Source: Aquarana catesbeiana (lineage: Eukaryota > Chordata > Amphibia > Anura > Ranidae). Taken from it: a DNA stretch of 64,000 nt. The notes beneath the pieces were generated by a model. The model made no database searches, had not been told where the DNA came from, and saw nothing but the letters and a program-made list of their open reading frames with translations. Where the stretch lies: contig NC_133332.1 of the NCBI RefSeq assembly GCF_042186555.1, positions 233,221,015 through 233,285,014 on the forward strand. The letters run 5' to 3'. Each line of letters begins with the position of its first letter. Position 1 is the stretch's first letter. Positions 1 to 11,174 of this stretch are shown in pieces. A program made the translations under genes and the position numbers.

Positions 1-2127
1 AATGTCAATTTCCATATTCATACCCTTTGGGGAGAGGGACTGTAGCTCATGTATCCAGAAAGTCTCTAGGCGGGAGACGCCCCTGGTCTTAGCACCCCCT
101 CTCCAAGGTGGAGTATATTGGTCGATAACTAGAAATTGTGAGCCTAGTGGGTTACCGTTATGGAATTCTTTGAAATGTCTAGGTACACTGTGTTTGGACT
201 TCCTCCCTTTAATTAGGGCAATATGTTCACCCACTCTTCTAGTAAAAGTTCTCATTGTGCGGCCAACGTATTGTTGGCCACATGGACATGTTATCAAATA
301 TACCACATATCTGGAATTACATGTGCAGAAAGGTTTAATGGTATACCTTTTCCCTGTGACTGTCGACATAAAATGTGTGGTCTTGCGTCCCGTTAATGTA
401 TTATGTTGGCATACAACACATTTTTTACATGGAAAAAATCCAGTCAGATTGTGGAAAAAAGAGGGATGAACTGGAGGGTTCGTAACATTGGGTGCTACCA
501 GGCCACGTAGGGATGGTGCTCCTTTAAAGATTAGTTTGGCTTGTTCCGGTAGTATCTTAGCTAAAATATTATCTTGCTTCAACACCCCCCAGTGCTTTTT
601 CATAATATTTTTAATTTGTTTGTGTTGCACTGAATATGAAGTTAGCATTGCCCACTTGTATGTGGAATCTGGTTCCCTGTCAGGTTTGACTTCAAACAGG
701 GAATTTCTGTCAATATCTGTAACTCTCTGGAGGTCCAATTCTAAAGTAGTGTTGTCATACCCCTTGTCTAGAAACCGTTGTTTTAAAATATTTGCTTGTT
801 CTATAAATACTTCCACGTTTGTACAGTTCCTACGAAGACGTAGAAACTGACTGCGAGGAACTGCGTTAAGCCAAGATCTGTGGTGGCAGCTATCTGTGGG
901 AATGAAACTGTTTCGATCTGTTGGCTTAAAATATGTATTAAATTCAAATTGATCGTTAACAATCCTGATTTCTAGATCTAGGAAGTGGATCACATCTTCA
1001 CTCGCTTCATAAGATAAGGAGATACCTCTATCATTATTATTAAGATGTTCAAAGAATTGTTTCAATGATTCTAGAGTACCACTCCATAGGAGGAGGATGT
1101 CGTCTATGTATCTAGCCCACAGGACTAGTGAGGTAGTCCCGTAGGCATAGACGACATCCTCCTCCCATTTGGCCATGAAGAGGTTCGCAAGACTCGGAGC
1201 GAATTTCGCTCCCATGGCCACTCCACGTTGTTGCAAATAGAACCTTTGATCGAACCAAAAATAATTATGTTTGGTCGCGAATTCAAGCAACTCTATCAAA
1301 TAATCGCACTGGAAAGAAGCCAGAGATTCCTCCCGGTATAGGAAGTGTCTGACAGCCTCTATGCCTCTTTCGTGTGGTATGCACGTGTATAACGAGGCCA
1401 CATCCGCTGTAGCCATGATGAAACCTTTCTGTAACTGAATCCCTTCCAAACGTTTAATCGTAGAGCTGGTATCCTTCAAAAAAGAAGGTGTCTTTGAAAC
1501 AATAGGTTGCAAATAGAAATCAATGTATTTGCCTATTCTAGACGTGATAGAATTAATACCACTCACGATGGGTCTCCCTGGAGGGCACGTCGGGTTTTTG
1601 TGGATTTTTGGCAAATAGTAGATGGTGGGGATTCTTGGTGCAGAGGGTACCAGGAAGGCTTTCTCCTTTTTATTTAGAATCCTAGAATCATAACCCTTGG
1701 TTATAATGGTCTGTAGTTGTTTCTTGTATATATTAGTGGGATTATTGGAGAGTTCTACATAAGTATCTGGTTCTCTCAATATCCGATACATCTCCTTCTC
1801 ATATTGGCTTTTATCCAACACCACTATACCTCCTCCTTTATCCGCGGGGCGGACAACTAAATTTTTTCGTGCACACAAGGATTGTAATCCTTTTTTTGGC
1901 AAGGATGAATGTCGAATATGTTTTTCTGGCAGTCTGGCAAGATCATCGAGAACGAGATCTCTAAAGATTTTCACTGCAGGAGTGATAGGGACCGGAGGAA
2001 CGAATAAAGACGGGTTGGATAATCCCGAGTGTACAGTACCTGAGGTGGCTGCTGGGTAATCAGTTCGAGTGGGATTGGAAATCAGATACCTTTGAATGTT
2101 AATTTTACGTATGAATTTGTGAACATC
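1..2127 (-). CDS. Penelope-like element reverse transcriptase/GIY-YIG endonuclease ORF, partial at both ends
   Basis: I read this minus-strand frame codon by codon and found no stop from 2127 to the left window edge, 709 codons. Seen in order: a DKGGG motif near residue 95; the RT motif A stretch DVASLYTCIPHERG near residue 242; GVAMGAKFAPSLANLFM near 300; the catalytic YIDD near 340; a Cys-rich segment; and a GIY-YIG-type stretch (VVYLITCPCGQQYVGRT). This order, RT followed by C-terminal GIY-YIG nuclease, defines Penelope-like retroelements, which reverse-transcribe their RNA at a nicked target. The frame lacks its natural start: it meets a stop at 2128-2130, exactly at the junction with the inverted copy. 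It runs off the window about seven codons before the stop seen in the other copy. The intact frame suggests a young insertion. Activity cannot be judged without the missing 5' part. Confidence 0.93.
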
Positions 2128-3194
2128 TTAATAATAATGATAGAGGTATCTCCTTATCTTATGAAGCGAGTGAAGATGTGATCCACTTCCTAGATCTAGA
2201 AATCAGGATTGTTAACAATCAATTTGAATTTAATACATATTTTAAGCCAACAGATCAAAACAGTTTCATTCCCACAGATAGCTGCCACCACAGATCTTGG
2301 CTTAACGCAGTTCCTCGCAGTCAGTTTCTACGTCTTCGTAGGAACTGTACAAACGTGGAAGTATTTATAGAACAAGCAAATATTTTAAAACAACGGTTTC
2401 TAGACAAGGGGTATGACAACACTACTTTAGAATTGGACCTCCAGAGAGTTACAGATATTGACAGAAATTCCCTGTTTGAAGTCAAACCTGACAGGGAACC
2501 AGATTCCACATACAAGTGGGCAATGCTAACTTCATATTCAGTGCAACACAAACAAATTAAAAATATTATGAAAAAGCACTGGGGGGTGTTGAAGCAAGAT
2601 AATATTTCAGCTAAGATACTACCGGAACAAGCCAAACTAATCTTTAAAGGAGCACCATCCCTACGTGGCCTGGTAGCACCCAATGTTACGAACCCTCCAG
2701 TTCGTCCCTCTTTTTTCCACAATCTGACTGGATTTTTTCCATGTAAAAAATGTGTTGTATGCCAACATAATACATTAACGGGACGCAAGACCACACATTT
2801 TATGTCGACAGTCACAGGGAAAAGGTATACCATTAAACCTTTCTGCACATGTAATTCCAGATATGTGGTATATTTGATTACATGTCCATGTGGCCAACAA
2901 TACGTTGGCCGCACAACGAGAACTTTTACTAGAAGAGTGGGTGAACATATTGCCCTAATTAAAGGGAGGAAGTCCAAACACAGTGTACCTAGACATTTCA
3001 AAGAATTCCATAACGGTAACCCACTAGGCTCACAATTTCTAGTTATCGACCAATATACTCCACCTTGGAGAGGGGGTGCTAAGACCAGGGGCGTCTCCCG
3101 CCTAGAGACTTTCTGGATACATGAGCTACAGTCCCTCTCCCCAAAGGGTATGAATATGGAAATTGACATTAATGCATTTATCAATGACTCCTAG
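2121..3194 (+). pseudogene. Second PLE ORF copy, 5'-truncated (post-YIDD region plus GIY-YIG endonuclease)
   Basis: The plus-strand frame is open from about 2121 to the TAG at 3192-3194. It repeats the C-terminal half of the minus-strand PLE frame almost exactly; I noticed only about five single-base differences over roughly 1,045 bp. It begins just after the YIDD motif, so the RT catalytic centre is missing and it cannot encode a complete enzyme. The first GTG at 2178 is not a plausible real start. The GIY-YIG-like stretch VVYLITCPCGQQYVGRT lies near 2868-2920, preceded by paired cysteines (CKKCVVC). The natural C-terminus is present here and absent in the partner copy. Differences from the partner are silent or missense (for example Arg versus His near the Cys motif), not disabling. 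Confidence 0.92.
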
Positions 3195-3429
3195 TTTTAC
3201 TTTAGAGTAATCATAAGTTTTTGTATACTGGTGTTTAACTGTGAAGAACTCTTTTGAGAATATATCTCGAGTCTATGGAAGCCAAATTTATGTACACATA
3301 TATACAAAGATTTCACTGATATGGATAATGTCACTACCAATGATCTTTCACACTTTAGATTTAACTTTTTTTGATTCACATCATAACATTCTGAGATGGT
3401 ATATGTAGATGAAAATTTCCTTACCACCC

Positions 3430-3800
3430 TTTATATGCACATTTATTTATATTCACTTTATTCATTTTCCATTTTTTATTTATTTTTTATTTTTATTTAT
3501 TTTATTTTTATATTTATTTTTATTTTTTATTTTTATTTTCATTTTTTATTTTTATTTTATTTTATTTTTATTTTATTTTATTTTTATTTTATTTTATTTT
3601 ATTTTTATTTTTTATTTTTTATTTTTTAATTTTATTTTTATTTTTATTTTAATTTTATTTTTATTTTTTATATTTTTTATTTTTTATTTTTTATTTTTTA
3701 ATTTTAATTTTTAATTTTTAATTTTTATTTTTTATTTTTATTTTTATTTTTATTTTTACTTTTAATTTTTATTTTTATTTTTATTTTTATTATTTATCAT
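3430..3800. repeat. T-rich low-complexity tract, (TTTTA/TTTTTA)n
   Basis: The plus strand is almost entirely T with A every four to six bases. The apparent Phe/Ile/Leu-rich open frames here are artefacts of this composition. It lies just downstream of the plus-oriented PLE frame, in the position of its 3' region. Confidence 0.95.
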
Positions 3801-3974
3801 TATTAATCTATCACAATATCACTACTCACGGAATACACTAAGAGTCATTATGTCTAAATTTTCCATTTATTCATTAAAAGATCATACTCTCTGTGGCGTA
3901 GATTTTTTATGCTATTGCACATTGTGCTTCTCCACTGTTGTTCATATAGAGTTCTTTACTGACGTCACTATGTT

Positions 3975-4342
3975 GTCCGTTATCAAAACGAGGCTTGACT
4001 TAAGGTTTATTTTCGGCCGCCCACGTGATAGGGAGTCACATGCTCTCGCCCCGTTTGACGTGGCGATGTACGCCCCACTTAGGCATCAGAACGAGGCTTG
4101 AACCGCTGTTTATCTATAGCGGTCCATGTGAAGGGAAGTGACGTGTGTTCATCCCTCCTGAACGGGTGACGCACATCCGACATCTCGGTCTCCCTATCTC
4201 CATTGATAGGTCGATAGGCATCAAAACGAGGCTTGAACCGCTGTTTATCCATAGCGGTCCATGTGATGGGAAGTGACGCGTGTTCATCCCGTCTGAACGG
4301 GTGACGCACGTCCGGTATCTCGTTCCCTTTCTCCACTATGAT
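3975..4342 (+). repeat. Tandem repeat, ~135-bp unit, two clear copies plus a degenerate third
   Basis: The words AACGAGGCTTGAACCGCTG, TAGCGGTCCATGTGA and GAACGGGTGACGCAC recur at about 4081-4215 and 4216-4342, offset 135 bp. A diverged upstream copy starts near 3981 (AAAACGAGGCTTGACTTAAG). It sits between the PLE ORF and a hammerhead-like motif, so I infer it belongs to the PLE long-terminal-repeat-like region. Confidence 0.85.
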
Positions 4343-5150
4343 ATAGAGAGTGGTAATAACAGCTTTATACTGTAAATATCCTCACTAGGAAGTGTTTCCT
4401 ATTCCAGTTACATTCCTACTTTGTCCCTACACTCATATTTTGATTATATCTTATAGCAACTTCTCAGTACAATGCTGGAACGCATATACATACACCCAAT
4501 TGAGGCGTGGAACGCACGCGGGTCCGCCATTTTGGCCAAACCCGGAAGTACCTTTGTAATTTAGACACGAGCTATATCCTCATTAAGGGGGCTTACATAT
4601 CTATATTAGGGGGTATGGCAGCAGTGAGTGAGCACCCCAGAAGAAGTCTTTTAAGACGAAACGCGTCGGGAGACTCCACTGCCTGCCATAATTTTAATTT
4701 GAAGCGCTTTTCTTACTACTGAAATGTAAGTTGTTTACTTATTTTAATAAATCTGTTTTCCCAAACGGTATTATGCTATGTGGCTCCCCTTCTTTATTCT
4801 TATATGGATTATCCATCTGAGATGACCCGTGGGAAGGTTTGCCATTTATCTTGAGTTCCGTCAGAAGTGTGGACATATACTGAAGCTTTACCACCATCCA
4901 GTCGCAAGGTTCCTCCTTTTGATTACCCGTTGGGGTTACAAGCTTGATTGACTCATTGAACGTATGTTCTTATGAGTTCAATCCTTCTGGTAAGCCTTCA
5001 TTTTGTCCTTATGTGGAGGGTTCATCACTCTTTTGCATGCATTATCCACGTGGTGAATAAGGAACTATACATACCTTTGGACTAACATCAGTTCTCTTCA
5101 AACTTTTAAAAAACATCTGAAGAAACATCAGAGACTTTATTTTGTCTATT
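4343..5150 (+). other. Probable PLE terminal (pLTR-like) non-coding region
   Basis: No coding potential is seen. The interval holds the hammerhead-like core at 4637-4670 and an AT-rich downstream part with AATAAA-type signals (TTTTAATAAATCTG near 4740). This order resembles the PLE termini elsewhere in the window (32.6-33.1 kb and 35.4-35.7 kb). The right boundary is uncertain, and no target-site duplication was found. Confidence 0.5.
4637..4670 (+). ncRNA. Hammerhead-ribozyme-like motif (PLE type)
   Basis: A GAAGA box is followed by a self-complementary stem II (AGTCTTTTAAGACG region), then GAAAC and GCGTC. This matches the PLE type I hammerhead layout with a very short stem III. The first core box reads CAGAAGA instead of the consensus CUGANGA, so it is probably decayed. 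Hammerhead motifs in PLE terminal repeats are established knowledge. Confidence 0.6.
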
Positions 5151-5750
5151 TTATTTATCTGTGAAGTTAACATAATTTGCAACTATAGTTGTTTGACACA
5201 GACGTTTTTTCTTTATTTGCATTATTTTATAAGCTTTTTAACCCACAGCGCTACACTTGTATATGCACCAGTTCTCCAGGAACCCAAACCTCATTTGGAC
5301 TTATTCATAGTCCAATGAGAAATGCCAAGGTTTGGATTGGCAGTGTCACGTACCAGCTACATAGCTTTGCAGCTAAAAACTGTCTATTAAAGCTGGCCAT
5401 ACACTAATTGAGATTTGGCCTCTCCGGCAGGGGTTGGCCATGTTTCGATCTTTGTGTGGGTTTCACCACTAAGTCGAAGGAACATGTTGCAAAATGTTGT
5501 CAATCAGCAGCTGCAGGCATAGATCAACGTATTCTTACAGCGATGGGTGCTGCTGTCAGAATACAGTTGCAAAAACAAGGAACAGAGGGTGCAGCAACCT
5601 AGCGCATTACCTTTGTGATAGCTTTGTGCAAAAAAAGACAGATGTATACTCACAAACAACATCAGCAATAAGGCACATCAAAGTCCACAATGTACTTGAA
5701 GCGACCTGGTCACCTAGACAAGTCCCAACTGTAAGAAAACCCTCCAAATG
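5151..5750. other. Non-coding; no gene seen
   Basis: Short open frames only, without recognisable domains. The stretch near 5395-5460 (AAAGCTGGCCATACACTAAT and following) resembles the start of an interspersed repeat; a similar phrase recurs near 6121. The interval 5620-5750 leads into a minus-strand hammerhead-like motif and may be a PLE terminal fragment in reverse orientation. Confidence 0.4.
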
Positions 5751-5787
5751 GCTGACGCTTTTCGAGGGGAGATTCCCTCTTCCTCAG
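5751..5787 (-). ncRNA. Hammerhead-ribozyme-like motif, minus strand, consensus core
   Basis: On the minus strand it reads CTGAGGA, then stem II GAGGG...CCCTC with a short loop, then GAAA, then AGCGTC. Both invariant boxes of the hammerhead core (CUGANGA and GAAA) are intact, making it one of the two best candidates in the window. No PLE protein remnant was recognised next to it. Confidence 0.6.
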
Positions 5788-5810
5788 AGCCAACCAGGTT
5801 GGCTCTGAGG
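5782..5810. repeat. Perfect inverted repeat, 14-bp arms, 1-bp spacer
   Basis: CCTCAGAGCCAACC at 5782-5795 is the reverse complement of 5797-5810. It duplicates, in inverted form, the flank of the minus-strand hammerhead-like motif. That is what a short head-to-head PLE junction would look like. Confidence 0.85.
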
Positions 5811-6530
5811 AAAAGGCTACCCTCTTTAAAGAAAAATTGTACCTTTAGTACAATTGCCCATTCATTAAAATCTCCAGTCACCTAAGTGCAGAACACTTGG
5901 TAAAATGTTTACTTTTCTCCCTGCCTCAGTAATTTTCACTGTGCACCCCTGTAAAATTGAGTACATCCTAGACAAATATGACCTCCCAAATGAGCAAGCT
6001 GTACTTCTCTGCAAGGTTGAAGGCCACCATAAGTACAGCTCTGCGTTTGCAGTAGGAAGAGAAGCTACAAAAGCTGCACAATAGCAGACAGGACTGCACA
6101 GTGAAGATCACTGGAACAGGAAAGCTGGTCATACACTAGCATGTTTTCAAACAAACGTTTGAATGATCACTCATATGAAAATTCTCAGTACATTTGATTA
6201 CTTTACTTCAAACTTCATTTGCTTTTAGCAGGGGGCGCATGTATAGGGGTCGCAGGAGTCGCCATCGCGACCTGGGCTCATGCTGCAGGAGGCCCATGCG
6301 GGCCCCCTGTATGCTTGGATAGGAAAAGCAGCAAGGGCGGCTGAGAACTGTAAATTGGCACTGCGGGGAGCTGGCCACACTGATTACACCTAAAGAGAAA
6401 GCACAGTGTGTGCTGTGCTCTCTGCCTCCCCCTACAGTGCAGTACCCGGCAGAAAGAGGTACAGTAGTGCAGTTTTTTTAAAAGGCTATCTATCTACTGT
6501 ATGTGGGTTTATATGTGTGTGCATGTATGC
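5811..6530. other. Non-coding; nothing recognised
   Basis: No domain-bearing frame, tandem repeat or terminal repeat was identified. It ends at a TG/TA microsatellite. Confidence 0.5.
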
Positions 6531-6531
6531 G

Positions 6532-6569
6532 TGCGTGTATGTATGTGTGTGTAAAAGCATGTGTTTATA

Positions 6570-6616
<47 letters not shown>

Positions 6617-6770
6617 ATGTATGCGTGTGTGTGTGTTTATATATGTGTGTGCTTATATATACAGTATTTGTGTGTGTTTTATATATATGTGTGTGTTTAT
6701 ATATGTGTGTACATGTGTGTTTTACATGTATGTATGCACATTTTATGTATGTGCTTTTAATCCTGACCCC
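6532..6770. repeat. Compound (TG)n/(TA)n microsatellite
   Basis: Alternating TGTG, TATA and TGTATG tracts, including an uninterrupted TA run near 6578-6611. All three overlapping Cys/Tyr/Val-rich plus-strand frames here are artefacts. Confidence 0.95.
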
Positions 6771-7091
6771 CTATATGTGTACAATCAGAACTGATTTTTT
6801 TTACCGCTTGTTCATAGTACCAGCAAGAAAATGCCATTCCTCTGAAAAGCAACCCATGCTCAGATTGCTTTTCATAGGCATTTGACAGCCGGTAAAGAGG
6901 CAGTATGTTGCCTCCTGACCGCCTGTTTTAACCCCCTAAATGCATCATCACTATGCTGCAACTGCATGCAATGCACACAGTTGTGGAGCAGTTACAGTGC
7001 AGACCCATTCTCCTAGGGGTATACTTCAAGGGTGCTCTGACTGGAAAAATATTGAGAAACACTGGCATAGAGTCACAGTTGACCATAGAGT

Positions 7092-8143
7092 CACAGTTCA
7101 CAGTTGACCACCTGCTGCTCCTCAGCAAATTACACTCCCTTGGCCTCCGTGATTCTGCATTATCCTGGTTCTCCTCCTACCTATCTCAGCGCACTTTCAA
7201 TGTCACTTACAACTCCATCTCCTCCGCTCCCCTTCCTCTTTCTGTTGGGGTACCCCAAGGCTCCGTCCTTGGGCCTCTCCTTTTCGCACTCTATACCTCT
7301 TCCCTGGGCCAGTTGATAACATCCCATGGCTTCCAATACCACCTCTATGCCGATGACACACAGATCTATTTCTCCACTCCTCAACTCACCCCCACTATCT
7401 CCTCACGGATCTCAAACTTGCTGAATGACATATCGGTATGGATGTCACACCACTTCCTCAAACTTAATCTTTCTAAAACTGAGCTTGTTATATTTCCTCC
7501 TTCACGGTCCCCCTCCTGTGACTTCACCATTAATATCAACAACACAACCATTGGTCCCTCCACACATGCCAGGGTCCTGGGTGTAATCCTTGACTCTGAT
7601 CTCTCCTTCAGCCCCCATATCCAATCACTGGCTAAATCCTGCCGCCTTAACCTCCGCAACATCTCCAGAATTCAACCCTTCCTGACTAATGACACCACAA
7701 AGCAACTTATTCACTCCTTGATTATTTCCCGCCTCGACTACTGCAACTCTCTCCTTAATGGCCTACCCTTAAGCAGGCTATCCCCCCTTCAGTCTATTAT
7801 GAATGTTGCTGCTAGACTAATACACCTCACTAATCGATCTGTGACTGCTGCTCCTCTCTGCCAATCCCTTCACTGGCTTCCCCTACCCCACCGTGTAAAA
7901 TTCAAAATGCTAACCATAACATACAAGGCCATTCACAACATCGCCCCCATCTACATCACCAACCTCATCTGCAGATATCGCCCAAATCGCCCCCTCCGCT
8001 CCTCCCAGGACCTCCTGCTCTCTAGCTCCCTTGTTACCTCCTCCCATGCTCGCCTTCAGGACTTCTCCAGAGCCTCTCCCATCCTCTGGAATTCCCTACC
8101 CCAGTATATCCGATCAGCCCCTACCCTGTCCACCTTTAGGTGA
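7092..8143 (+). pseudogene. CR1/L2-type LINE reverse transcriptase, 5'-truncated
   Basis: One long plus-strand frame encodes the C-terminal half of a non-LTR reverse transcriptase. VPQGSVLGPLLF is at about 7246-7282, and HLYADDTQIYF, with the catalytic YADD, is at about 7339-7371. These are followed by the thumb and C-terminal part (VLGVILDSDLSF, LDYCNSLLNGLP, LHWLPLPHRVKFK, FSRASPILWNSLP). These motifs are characteristic of the CR1/L2/Rex1 group, which mobilises by target-primed reverse transcription. The upstream endonuclease and finger domains are absent, so this is an ordinary 5'-truncated copy. The frame extends upstream to 6953, but homology appears to begin near 7090. A TGA at 8141-8143 interrupts what should continue as SLKTHLFREAY. 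No start codon is meaningful here. Confidence 0.92.
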
Positions 8144-8404
8144 TCCCTGAAAACCCATTTATTCAGAGAAGCTTATCCCACACCCACATAACTGTCCCTG
8201 AGCCACCCCCATCAAATCATTCTTTGCAGCTATTACCTTTTGTACCACAACCCCCTCCCTTTAGAATGTAAGCTCTACGAGCAGGGCCCTCCTGTACCTT
8301 TTATATTGAACTGTACTGTAATTGTGTTGTTCCCCTTATACATTGTAAAGCGCTGCGTAAACTGTTGGCGCTATATAAATCTTGAATAATAATAATAATA
8401 ATAG
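7092..8404 (+). mobile_element. CR1/L2-type LINE, 3' half with (AAT)n tail
   Basis: Downstream of the RT frame is a conserved non-coding tail (TAGAATGTAAGCTCTACGAG, then TTGTAAAGCGCTGCG, then TTGGCGCTATATAAAT). It ends in (AATAAT)n at about 8385-8404. Short-repeat 3' tails instead of poly(A) are typical of CR1/L2 LINEs. I did not find a target-site duplication. Confidence 0.85.
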
Positions 8405-9971
8405 AGGAACCGATCTCTCCATTTTTCTCTTGCAGCTGCTGAATTCCTGCAGGAGGGAGAGGAGGAGAAGCGGGGGGGGGGGGGGGGAGAATGGAGAGGG
8501 ATTGGTTCCTTTATATGCAGCCACCCCCACAGCTCCTCCTATGCATCTTCTTTCTGCTGCCCCCTGTGTGCTCTCCAGCCCCCTGTGCTTTTTCCTGCCC
8601 CCCGCCGCCCCTCATCCCGACAGCTTTGCAGGGTTCTCCCCTCTCCTGCCGGCTGCTGCGGAGGATCTGTCAGGATGAAGCTTTTTCTGAATGGAGAGTC
8701 AGTGATCCGTACCGATCACTGAATTGGCCTATTCATAACTGAAACATAGAAAAACTGTGTTTACTATTATTAAACGACTTCAGTTTATGAATGAACGTGA
8801 AGTCTCTGTACAGAGCTATTCCTCTCCATTCATTTTGTGTGGCTGAGGCTGAGGGCTCTATCCTCAGTCTTCTTCTCTGTCTCAAAGTTGAAACATCAGA
8901 GGTCTATTTAGACTCCTGATATCTCACCAAAGCCCCCAACAGGGCTCCTAAAAAATTGTAAAAAAAATAAAAAAAAAAATAATGTAAAGTAAATGGATAA
9001 AACAAATGGTAGGAAAAAAACTACTGACACCAGTGGGAGAACTACTACACAAATTTCGCACTTGCAACTGAGCCGTAGTGTTTTCCGCCACCGGGCTCAG
9101 AGGAAAGGGCCCTGTCGGGGGGTCAGGGGGGCCCTTCATCGTTTCTTGCATCGGGGCCCTGAAGGTTATAGTTATGCCACTGGCTTTTAGCATTCAATTT
9201 TGGGGTGAATGGACTTTACCGAACAAAAACTGCATATGCTGTTAAAAATTTGTTTAAAAAAAATTTTGCCATCCTGATCCTTCAAATTTTCTTGTCACTG
9301 CAGTAGAAAACAAACATCGATTTGACCCCACTAATGCTTATAAAATTGAATGAACATTTTTAAAACAAAAAAGATGATCACAATTTTACTAGTGCAGAGG
9401 TCGCTAACTAGTGGTCCAAGGACCACTGATGGTCCATGAGAAAATTTTGGTGGTCCCCAGGGGTTCTGCCGCAAATCAGCATTGTGGTGGATGTATACCA
9501 CCCAATGTTGTTTTCAGTGTTGTTCTCAATCAATGTGATCTGACAGTTAATGCCGCCAGTGCGCATTGATACCTGATAAAAGTGAGTGTATAGCTAATAC
9601 ATTTTTCTTTAGCGTATATAGGTTTTTGTTCTATTGTGTTTTTACTCACACCAATCCATATAAGTACATGTGTACACGTGTATGTATACAGAGAGGGGTA
9701 TGTAATTGGGTTGCTATGTCCGCCTTTCACTTGCATGTCAATTGTCATTTGACAGTTGGAGTTTTCCCTCCTTTTGTCTTTTTGTTTAGTTTTTTTTCCA
9801 TTGTTATGTATGCATTTTTGTATATCTATTTGTGCCATTCTCTGTGCTCCAAGTGCTGACACAGAACATCGCAATAAGGGGCCAAGGTTGTTTCTTCCCC
9901 CTTCCATGCCCATAATCCCACCCACGGTCTGCCCCCAGACTATAAGAAGCTAAGCTTTCTAGCTTCCAGTT
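8405..9971. other. Non-coding; interspersed-repeat fragments
   Basis: No gene is seen. A poly-G run lies at about 8471-8487. The interval near 9060-9185 ends with GGGGCCCTGAAGG and ATGCCACTG, which look like the terminus of a non-autonomous DNA transposon. Near 9394, CAGAGGTCGCTAACTAGTGG resembles a hAT terminal repeat. I could not pair either with a second end. Confidence 0.35.
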
Positions 9972-10011
9972 ACTGACATGAAGAAGGAACCAGTTGTTCC
10001 TGAAACCTGTC
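9972..10011 (+). ncRNA. Hammerhead-ribozyme-like motif (degenerate)
   Basis: ATGAAGA is followed by a strong stem II (GGAAC...GTTCC), then GAAAC and CTGTC. One base of the first core box (C3) differs from the consensus. Downstream DNA has GC-rich, CTGACGTCATC-containing sequence like other PLE terminal regions in the window. Confidence 0.45.
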
Positions 10012-11130
10012 CCGCCTTTATCACCTCACTTCCGGTTTGCAGTCCACACTGGCTGTTGGTCTCCTCCCGCTGACGTCATCTCTGGGACTCGCGTTCCATG
10101 ATGATCCCAGCAGCACCGCTGTTCCCTTGGTGCTTCTACTGCTGCGGCTTCCCTCTGCTGGCCAGGCTGGAACCTTCTTTCATATACACACTGGGACCAT
10201 CCTGATGCCGGATCACCTTCCTTATAAATCCTTATGAAGAAGAACTCACTTTTATCTACTATTCTGTAAGTAAGAACATGGAAAGATGGTGAGAAGTTCC
10301 AAAGCCTCTGGGGCTACTGCCTCCTGAGGCAGCCTGTGAACTGTCTAGCTGTTCTTTGAGGTCTCAGCTGTGAAAGATCTGAGAGCCTAAAGTGGTCTTT
10401 CTGAGGTGTTGGCTGTGGGATTTCACCCTAAGGATCTGGGCTGGAGAAGGATTGTCTCCCTTACTGGGATGTGTCCAAAGGAAGCTGGAAGGTGTGCAAC
10501 TGTCCTGGGGACTTGCGAGTATTGACCCTGAATTGTGATCCCTGGTGATTGTGTGCTTTGGGATGTAGGTGTCAGAGATACAGTACCTATGGACTGAAAT
10601 GGCTCTCATAGGGTCTCAGAATCATGGCCGTTCCCCTGTGCACTCAGCAGAATCCTGGAGTGGGGGCCAATAGAAGAGTGTCCTCTGATTACTGTGTAGC
10701 GTTTTGGAGTATCCCATGCCCTAACCCATCTCCTGTTTAAAGGTCTTCAAGCAATAAATTTGAAAAAGACATCCCCTAGACCGAGTTATTGGAGCCGGGG
10801 TGCATGGACAGGTGCTTGTGGCAGTGGGCAGCCTCTGTACTATTAGGGACGAAACAGCTATTAGGGACGAAACAGCTATTACCAGCTGCCCCTATAAGGG
10901 TAGCGCTACAGTTGGTAGGTGTTACATGGGCTTTCCAGATATGTGATCATTGTGATTGGCTGTCACAGTGATCATGTGATGGAGAGCCCGCCCCACTGAC
11001 TCCCGATTGTCAGTGACAGTGCGTTCACTGTGCTGGGAGCACTCTTAAAAGCATTCCTTAGTCTAATATCTAATATTTGCGTATTAACAACACTAACATT
11101 AGGAATGTTTTGGATCTTATTAGTATAATT
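10012..11130. other. Non-coding; possible PLE terminal fragment at its left
   Basis: No coding domain is seen. About 10020-10260 resembles the GC-rich part of PLE terminal repeats. A short direct repeat (ATTAGGGACGAAACAGCT, twice) lies at 10841-10878. About 10930-10985 contains inverted GTGATCAT words. Confidence 0.35.
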
Positions 11131-11133
11131 GAG

Positions 11134-11171
<38 letters not shown>
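11134..11171. repeat. (TA)n microsatellite
   Basis: An uninterrupted TA run of about 18 units, just upstream of the first LTR-like repeat. Confidence 0.95.

Positions 11172-11174
<3 letters not shown>

Larger units (their letters stand above)
1..3430. mobile_element. Penelope-like element, head-to-head inverted dimer
   Basis: Positions about 1-1050 and 2121-3170 are reverse complements of each other at about 99.5% identity. The unpaired 1051-2120 interval carries the RT core of the minus-oriented copy. The junction falls in a 10-base word (TGAACATCTT) that occurs at the corresponding place in both copies, so the two orientations share microhomology. The left copy continues beyond the window, so its 3' end and the target-site duplication cannot be seen. 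The plus copy continues into an AT-rich 3' region of a few hundred bases. Head-to-head and tandem partial copies are known for Penelope-like elements. Confidence 0.88.

Noticed and set aside
2..850. Plus-strand open frames of 155 and 120 codons
   Set aside because: They are antisense to the PLE frame; the same antisense frames recur over the second PLE copy (2321-3184) because the DNA is an inverted repeat.
3396..3714. Phe/Ile/Tyr-rich frames resembling membrane peptides
   Set aside because: Pure consequence of the T-rich low-complexity tract.
9394..9480. hAT element starting at CAGAGGTCGCTAAC
   Set aside because: Only one plausible terminus was seen; no matching right end or 8-bp duplication could be found.
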